64,000 nucleotides of DNA from Kluyveromyces lactis. Taxonomy: Eukaryota; Ascomycota; Saccharomycetes; Saccharomycetales; Saccharomycetaceae. Positions 59,437 through 64,000 of the stretch are shown here, piece by piece; the stretch's first letter is position 1; each line of letters begins with the position of its first letter. The notes beneath the pieces were generated by a model. The model saw nothing but the letters and a program-made list of their open reading frames with translations. It was not told the origin of the DNA and made no database searches. The position numbers were made by a program, and so were the translations under genes. The DNA lies in contig NC_006040.1 in the NCBI RefSeq assembly GCF_000002515.2, positions 248,001 to 312,000 of the forward strand, in the 5' to 3' direction.

Positions 59437-62193
59437 TCATTTCTCTCCAACAGAGAGAATGTTTCCAACACTTGGTAAGTTTAATGAACCGCTATCTTCG
59501 GCCTTGTGCTTCCAGCTGATCAGTAAACGTAAATATTTCATCAACAAAAAGATTATTGATCCTGTAGCTCTGAAAGCCGCTAATGCTGCAACGGACCATA
59601 AAATGAATTTCAAGTAAATATTATTGACCGTTTCCTCAGGTTCATAGATCTGTGTAATGATCATCATCAAAATCAAATTAGATAACATCCAAACCATAAC
59701 TATCCTGGTTCTGATATCCCGGTAATAGTCATTTTGCTTCTGCGTTAAGTCGACCTTTTCTTCAACCATCTCCTTCTCTTTTAACCTAGATTTCAGTTCT
59801 TGGTATTTATTATCAATATCTTGAGGCCATTGATCAGTGACAATTGTGATACCATCAGGACCTTGAATAACCTCTGCACTAGGAATTGGTTTAGCTGCTT
59901 CCGTGGAACCCTTGGTACCCCAAGAAACATCATGGGTATTACAGAATGCGAAAATTTGTAACGTACAAATGAAACTTGGTAACATTAACAGATATTGCAC
60001 CGAAGAGGTGAAAATGTGCCATGGATCTAAGTACAACAAGGAAGTGAAAGCGTATAAACCATAAGTTGATAGTAAAGAGACAACAATGTTCACAAATACC
60101 GAATGTTCCTCTGTTCCATCGTCTAATGTTTTGATGGCAAAAACTAACCCACAAACCAAAGCATAAGTCGAACAAATTGTCAACATGACCATTGAAGAAA
60201 TGAAAAGATGATTTGCACCTTGTGGTCTGTTACCCATAGAAATAATGAACAAAGCACAGAGGTTACAAATCAGAAGGTATTTGAAAAATGTGAAGAGTAC
60301 ATCCCCATGGGGAATAATAGAATTCATGGACCCTGCCAAGTAATAGAAAGTCAGGAAGAAGTTAGAAATAGAGAACCACGAGAAAATCATTTGAACTAGT
60401 TGATATAAGAATTCGATGTGGAAAAAGAATTTTCTAGTTGTCGAATGTCTTGTTTTCCAAATCTGATGGAAATGTATTTGCGCGTATAATGCTGAAAACA
60501 TAGCACCATTCAACCAACGTCTTCTTTGAGAAATAAATTCTGGAGGTTCTTCTGGAACATCTGTCTCACCAGTTGCTTCTTTCACATATTTAAGAACCCA
60601 TGCTTCATCCCTTTTAGCAACTAATTCCCAACATAGAATTCTATCTTCTGCCAAATACATATTGGCTGTGAAAACATCGTGATCTCTACCTTCTTGTGTT
60701 TCACCTAGGAAATATGAATGCAGTGGACCTGTACCATCATCATTGTTTTTTAATGCTCTGTAACGGTATGCTGAGAGCGCACCAGGAAGCACAGTGATAT
60801 AACCGAAAACACTTTCTAATGGCTTATCAAGTATATTGGACATCTTATACTCGAAATTTTGGGCAGCAACTAGAGGATTTAATAATTTCATATCAAATTT
60901 TCCCTTCATGGTCTTAATCTGGCCAGCAGCACCGGCGACATTGGAATCCATATCGAACACCTTCCACAAGTGATAAACGGCGGTACTATTCAATTTCGTG
61001 CCTACATCCACTAATGTAACAACAGTTGGATCCAAGATGGGACAGAAAGCATTGAACAACCAACGATGAGAGTTGATTTTCTTCTGATTTTCTTCTTTCA
61101 AACAGAAAACCATTTGGCAAGGTACCGTGCCTTCACTTCTATAGTTTAATTCCTCATCAATAGACACCTGTGTAGTAAGCTCGAAAATATGCGCTTTCAC
61201 TGGTTCACCATTAACGGTCGATTTAGCCATATCCTCTTGATATACACCGATAGCTGCCAAGTAGTCCAAGGAACCTTGGTTTATTCTAGATCTACCATCG
61301 CTGATAATGATAATTTGAACAGTTTTCCAGCCGGTTGGTCCCCAGACGTTAGATTTGTGACGTTTGCACAGATGGGCGACGTTCTTTTGAATGGAGTGTA
61401 ACGTCCTAGCTAAAGCGAATTTGTCTTCGTTATACATTGTGACACAAATTGTAATTTGACATTCTCTATTCATTTCTGCCATTCTCAAATTATAACCGTC
61501 CTCAACAAACGTGTCAGGATCACTGGTACAAGCCGTATATCTCATTTCGGTAAATTCCGGAGAATCTCTTTTTGGAATAATATCTCTCAATCCACTTGGG
61601 ATTGGGTTGTCGAGCTTCAAGATTCTTCTTTGCTTAAAAGCTGGAGGATGTCTTCTCACCTCAGATAATCCACGCTTCTTGTAAGTTTGTGTCTTTGGAT
61701 GATTCAATTCAAATTTCGTCTCGCCGAAAGTATCACCTGAGTAAACCGTACTTTCTCCGCTGATTTTTCTGCTATCATACGTGTATTCTGTCTCATTTGA
61801 GGTTAGTCTTTGGAATAAAGGACCTGGTTTAGTAGGACTGTTGGTGTATATGTCATACAAACTCTCACCATCATTGCTTTCAACGTCAATGAGTGCATGA
61901 TTCATTCTTCTTGGAGATTCTTGCAAATTGGCTTGGTACCTGTTTCGTGGCAGTGGGGAATTGTGCACACTATCGATAAGGGTATTATTCATTTTCTGAG
62001 GTGAGTATCTGGCAGCAGCTTTTGAAGGTGATGATGGATTACTATCAACTGCTGGAAAACCTTGAAAACGACTGGCATCATCATCGTATGAAACAGCACT
62101 GTAACTATACTGACTAGCTCTCATAGCAGCCCGTTGTGGAGAACGTATCACTGGAGGCTCTTCATCCTCTGCCATGAATGGATTCCTTGTCAT
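59437..62193 (-). CDS. CHS2: Chitin synthase II (septum)
   Basis: Chs2 makes the primary septum at cytokinesis and is regulated by Cdk1 phosphorylation near its N-terminus. It has 918 residues (963 in S. cerevisiae). The first residues [14 protein letters not shown] match yeast Chs2, and several Ser-Pro sites follow (RSPQ, SSPSK, YSPQK, NSPLP, ESPRR), the expected Cdk1 targets. The catalytic GT2 region contains [55 protein letters not shown] and [11 protein letters not shown], then a series of C-terminal membrane helices ([30 protein letters not shown]) and the final [13 protein letters not shown] segment. Similarity to Chs1 is lower at the N-terminus, so Chs2 is preferred. The stop codon is about 160 bp from the convergent PYD3 stop. 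Confidence 0.95.
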   Translation of the reverse strand: MTRNPFMAEDEEPPVIRSPQRAAMRASQYSYSAVSYDDDASRFQGFPAVDSNPSSPSKAAARYSPQKMNNTLIDSVHNSPLPRNRYQANLQESPRRMNHALIDVESNDGESLYDIYTNSPTKPGPLFQRLTSNETEYTYDSRKISGESTVYSGDTFGETKFELNHPKTQTYKKRGLSEVRRHPPAFKQRRILKLDNPIPSGLRDIIPKRDSPEFTEMRYTACTSDPDTFVEDGYNLRMAEMNRECQITICVTMYNEDKFALARTLHSIQKNVAHLCKRHKSNVWGPTGWKTVQIIIISDGRSRINQGSLDYLAAIGVYQEDMAKSTVNGEPVKAHIFELTTQVSIDEELNYRSEGTVPCQMVFCLKEENQKKINSHRWLFNAFCPILDPTVVTLVDVGTKLNSTAVYHLWKVFDMDSNVAGAAGQIKTMKGKFDMKLLNPLVAAQNFEYKMSNILDKPLESVFGYITVLPGALSAYRYRALKNNDDGTGPLHSYFLGETQEGRDHDVFTANMYLAEDRILCWELVAKRDEAWVLKYVKEATGETDVPEEPPEFISQRRRWLNGAMFSALYAQIHFHQIWKTRHSTTRKFFFHIEFLYQLVQMIFSWFSISNFFLTFYYLAGSMNSIIPHGDVLFTFFKYLLICNLCALFIISMGNRPQGANHLFISSMVMLTICSTYALVCGLVFAIKTLDDGTEEHSVFVNIVVSLLSTYGLYAFTSLLYLDPWHIFTSSVQYLLMLPSFICTLQIFAFCNTHDVSWGTKGSTEAAKPIPSAEVIQGPDGITIVTDQWPQDIDNKYQELKSRLKEKEMVEEKVDLTQKQNDYYRDIRTRIVMVWMLSNLILMMIITQIYEPEETVNNIYLKFILWSVAALAAFRATGSIIFLLMKYLRLLISWKHKAEDSGSLNLPSVGNILSVGEK

Positions 62194-62698
62194 ATTGGAA
62201 AGGCAAAGGGCAACTTCTAGAGAGTGTATCTGCCGAATAAGGCTAAGATAAGGGATTGGATAATGTGATTAACTGGGTGTGTTCACAACAATAAAAATAT
62301 TGACAGCTTCTGAGAACTTGTAAGAGAAAGAAGTATTAACTGCTCATTAAAATATTATTTTCTAAGCTCAAGAAATACGGTATTTCTATTCGAGGAAGAT
62401 TCTATTCTTGGGTTGAAACGATGCATAAGGACTGTATTGATTTCAATGTTTTTACAATTCCTAATTGGGAAGATATGTAAACAAAAGGGCAATGAGGTAA
62501 GATCTCCAGCTTAGTATACTAGAATATAGTCCCAAACACATCATGGCGTTGCAATAGCGGTAACTGTCATTGGGAATCTACAAACCGCTGTTGTGTATGT
62601 ACAGGTAATTCTAACAAAACGAATCTATCAAGGTGATACCCAAAGTGCGGATAATTCATAATATATAGGTCTATAAATATAACAATTCAACAAAATAG
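62194..62698. promoter_or_regulatory. CHS2 upstream region and tRNA-Gly 5' flank
   Basis: This 505-bp AT-rich spacer lies between CHS2 and the divergently oriented tRNA gene. I see no further gene or confident motif. Confidence 0.4.
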
Positions 62699-62809
62699 GA
62701 CACTATAGTCTAGTGGTTTAGGATACTCCCCTTCCATTAATAGCGTAACTACCAGAAATGGTAAGTGCCAGGCGAGGGAGTGACACGGGTTCGAATCCCG
62801 TTAGTGTCA
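62699..62809 (+). tRNA. tRNA-Gly(UCC) with a 38-nt intron
   Basis: Exon 1 (62699-62736) and exon 2 (62775-62809) give a 73-nt tRNA. The acceptor stem GACACTA pairs perfectly with TAGTGTC and is followed by discriminator A. The D-arm is GTCTAGTGGTTTAGGAT, the anticodon stem CTCCC/GGGAG with loop CTTCCAA (anticodon TCC), and the T-arm ACGGG TTCGAAT CCCGT. The intron (62737-62774) sits after position 37, the standard site, and can form a small hairpin TACCA-GAAA-TGGTA. A T-rich terminator follows. The identity rests on anticodon placement next to the universal T33; a glutamate UUC reading would put C at position 33 and is rejected. Confidence 0.85.
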
Positions 62810-63189
62810 TATTTTTTAAGTTTTTTTTTTACCTTTTTCCCTCTTCCTTTATCAAGAACAGGAACAACCAAAAAAAGTTGTCACATGATTTCCGTATATA
62901 GCGACAGCTGAAATTTTTTTCGTCATTTTTTCGAGCGCCTGTTCCTCATCTAATTGAAGAAAAAGTTGAAGATGAAGTTTTCCTGCTACAGTCAAGTTTC
63001 AAAAGAGCCTTTCATCAAGAGAAATAGAAGGGAGGTTTGAATTTTAGTCGATCGTCTGAAACTAATTTTAATTGCACTATTATCTTATCTGGAAGTTTTA
63101 AGACATTCTACTTCATCTGTTTGTCAATTTCTCTTAGTGTATCTCAAACAAACCAGGTAAAAAGAATTAATTAGTATAACACTAGTAAC
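62810..63189. promoter_or_regulatory. OLA1 promoter
   Basis: These 380 bp begin with the oligo-T terminator of tRNA-Gly and continue as the AT-rich promoter of OLA1. The CCAGGTAAAAAG near 63154 is not a convincing 5' splice site, since no branch site precedes the ATG. No other gene is seen. Confidence 0.45.
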
Positions 63190-64000
63190 ATGCCACCAAA
63201 GAAGCAAGTAGAGGAAAAGAAGGTTCTATTAGGCCGTCCAGGTAATAACTTGAAGGCAGGTATCGTTGGTTTAGCTAACGTTGGTAAATCTACTTTTTTC
63301 CAAGCCATTACTAGATGTCCATTGGGTAACCCAGCTAACTACCCATTCGCAACCATTGATCCAGAAGAAGCTAGAGTCATTGTTCCATCTCCAAGATTCG
63401 ATACTCTAAGTGAAATTTACAAGCCAGCTTCCAAAGTTCCAGCTCATTTGACTGTTTACGATATTGCTGGTTTGACTAAGGGTGCTTCTGCTGGTGAAGG
63501 TCTAGGTAATGCCTTTTTGTCCCATATCAGATCTGTCGATTCCATCTACCAAGTGGTCCGTTGTTTCGATGATGCTGAAATTATTCATATTGAAGGTGAT
63601 GTTGATCCAGTTCGTGATTTGGATATCATCAACACTGAATTGAGATTGAAGGATATTGAATTCTCTGAAAAGCACTTGGAAAGTATTGAAAAAATTACCA
63701 GAAGAGGTGGTCAATCTTTGGAAGTTAAACAAAAGAAGGAAGAAGCCGAATTGGTTACTAAGATCATTGAACTTTTGAAATCCGGTCAAAGAGTCGCTAA
63801 TCAATCTTGGTCTACTAAGGAGGTCGAAATTATCAACTCTATGTTCTTGTTGACAGCAAAACCTTCTATTTATTTGATTAACTTATCCGAAAGAGATTAT
63901 ATCAGAAAGAAGAACAAGCATTTGTTGAAGATTAAGGAATGGGTTGACAAATACTCCCCAGGTGATTTGATCATTCCATTCTCTGTCTGTCTAGAAGAAA
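63190..64000 (+). CDS. OLA1: Obg-family ATPase Ola1/YchF, 5' part only
   Basis: The first 270 codons of a cytosolic P-loop ATPase of the YchF subfamily (394 residues in S. cerevisiae, YBR025C), linked to translation and oxidative-stress control. The ATG at 63190 gives MPPKKQVEEKKVLLGRPGNN. Motifs are G1 GLANVGKST, G3 DIAGLTKGASAGEGLGNAFL, and an altered G4 NLSERD in place of NKxD, which is why this family prefers ATP. The coiled-coil segment around residues 150-205 (LRLKDIEFSEKHLE, EVKQKKEEAEL) is present; the TGS domain is beyond the window. Strong codon bias suggests high expression. Confidence 0.96.
   Translation, partial: MPPKKQVEEKKVLLGRPGNNLKAGIVGLANVGKSTFFQAITRCPLGNPANYPFATIDPEEARVIVPSPRFDTLSEIYKPASKVPAHLTVYDIAGLTKGASAGEGLGNAFLSHIRSVDSIYQVVRCFDDAEIIHIEGDVDPVRDLDIINTELRLKDIEFSEKHLESIEKITRRGGQSLEVKQKKEEAELVTKIIELLKSGQRVANQSWSTKEVEIINSMFLLTAKPSIYLINLSERDYIRKKNKHLLKIKEWVDKYSPGDLIIPFSVCLEE

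Overview
The window is nuclear DNA of a budding yeast, almost certainly a pre-whole-genome-duplication (pre-WGD) Kluyveromyces close to or identical with K. lactis. The evidence is compact, mostly intronless genes, yeast splice signals (a 5' splice site matching GTAYGT and a TACTAAC branch site), best recognisable similarity to Saccharomyces proteins throughout, and single copies of genes that are WGD pairs in S. cerevisiae (AFT1/AFT2, MPS2/CSM4, RPL7A/RPL7B). From memory, the 677-residue heat-shock factor fits the known K. lactis HSF. No database search was run.

Layout. 0-13.7 kb: the 5' part of URA4 (cut by the window edge), DPH2, a Dal5-family permease, CNB1, a degenerate zinc-finger-like ORF, CDC73 and a YLR419W-type DExH helicase. 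13.8-15.6 kb: three nearly identical tRNA-Leu(UAA) genes. 15.8-38.3 kb: NPY1, HRR25, TPK2, MNP1, RPB9, AFT, a YIG1-like gene, HSF1, a DLD1-like gene, MPS2, an Smr-domain gene, a free-standing C/D snoRNA (snR39B type) and RPL7, which has two introns and a second C/D snoRNA in intron 2. This block interleaves what became two sister regions in S. cerevisiae (around YGL067-076 and YPL198-204). 39.8-53 kb: a transporter cluster on one strand, namely a PDR12-like full-size ABC transporter, a FUI1-like uridine permease and SNQ2. 53.2-62.2 kb: CHS3 and CHS2 (minus strand) flanking PYD3 (plus strand), a beta-alanine synthase gene that S. cerevisiae lacks. 62.7-64 kb: an intron-containing tRNA-Gly(UCC) and the 5' part of OLA1.

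Themes. Pyrimidine metabolism recurs (URA4 synthesis, FUI1-like uptake, PYD3 breakdown), but the genes are dispersed and I do not claim an operon-like cluster. Cell-wall synthesis is represented by two chitin synthases from different classes. Nutrient and stress control is dense: TPK2, HRR25, AFT, HSF1 and CNB1.

The most interesting signal is the pair of C/D snoRNAs around RPL7. They carry the same 25S rRNA guide but place it two nucleotides differently relative to box D, so they are predicted to methylate G805 and A807 respectively. They also share an 11-nt block outside the guide. I found no CRISPR array, intact transposon or clear virus-derived element. No wholly undescribed system could be demonstrated.
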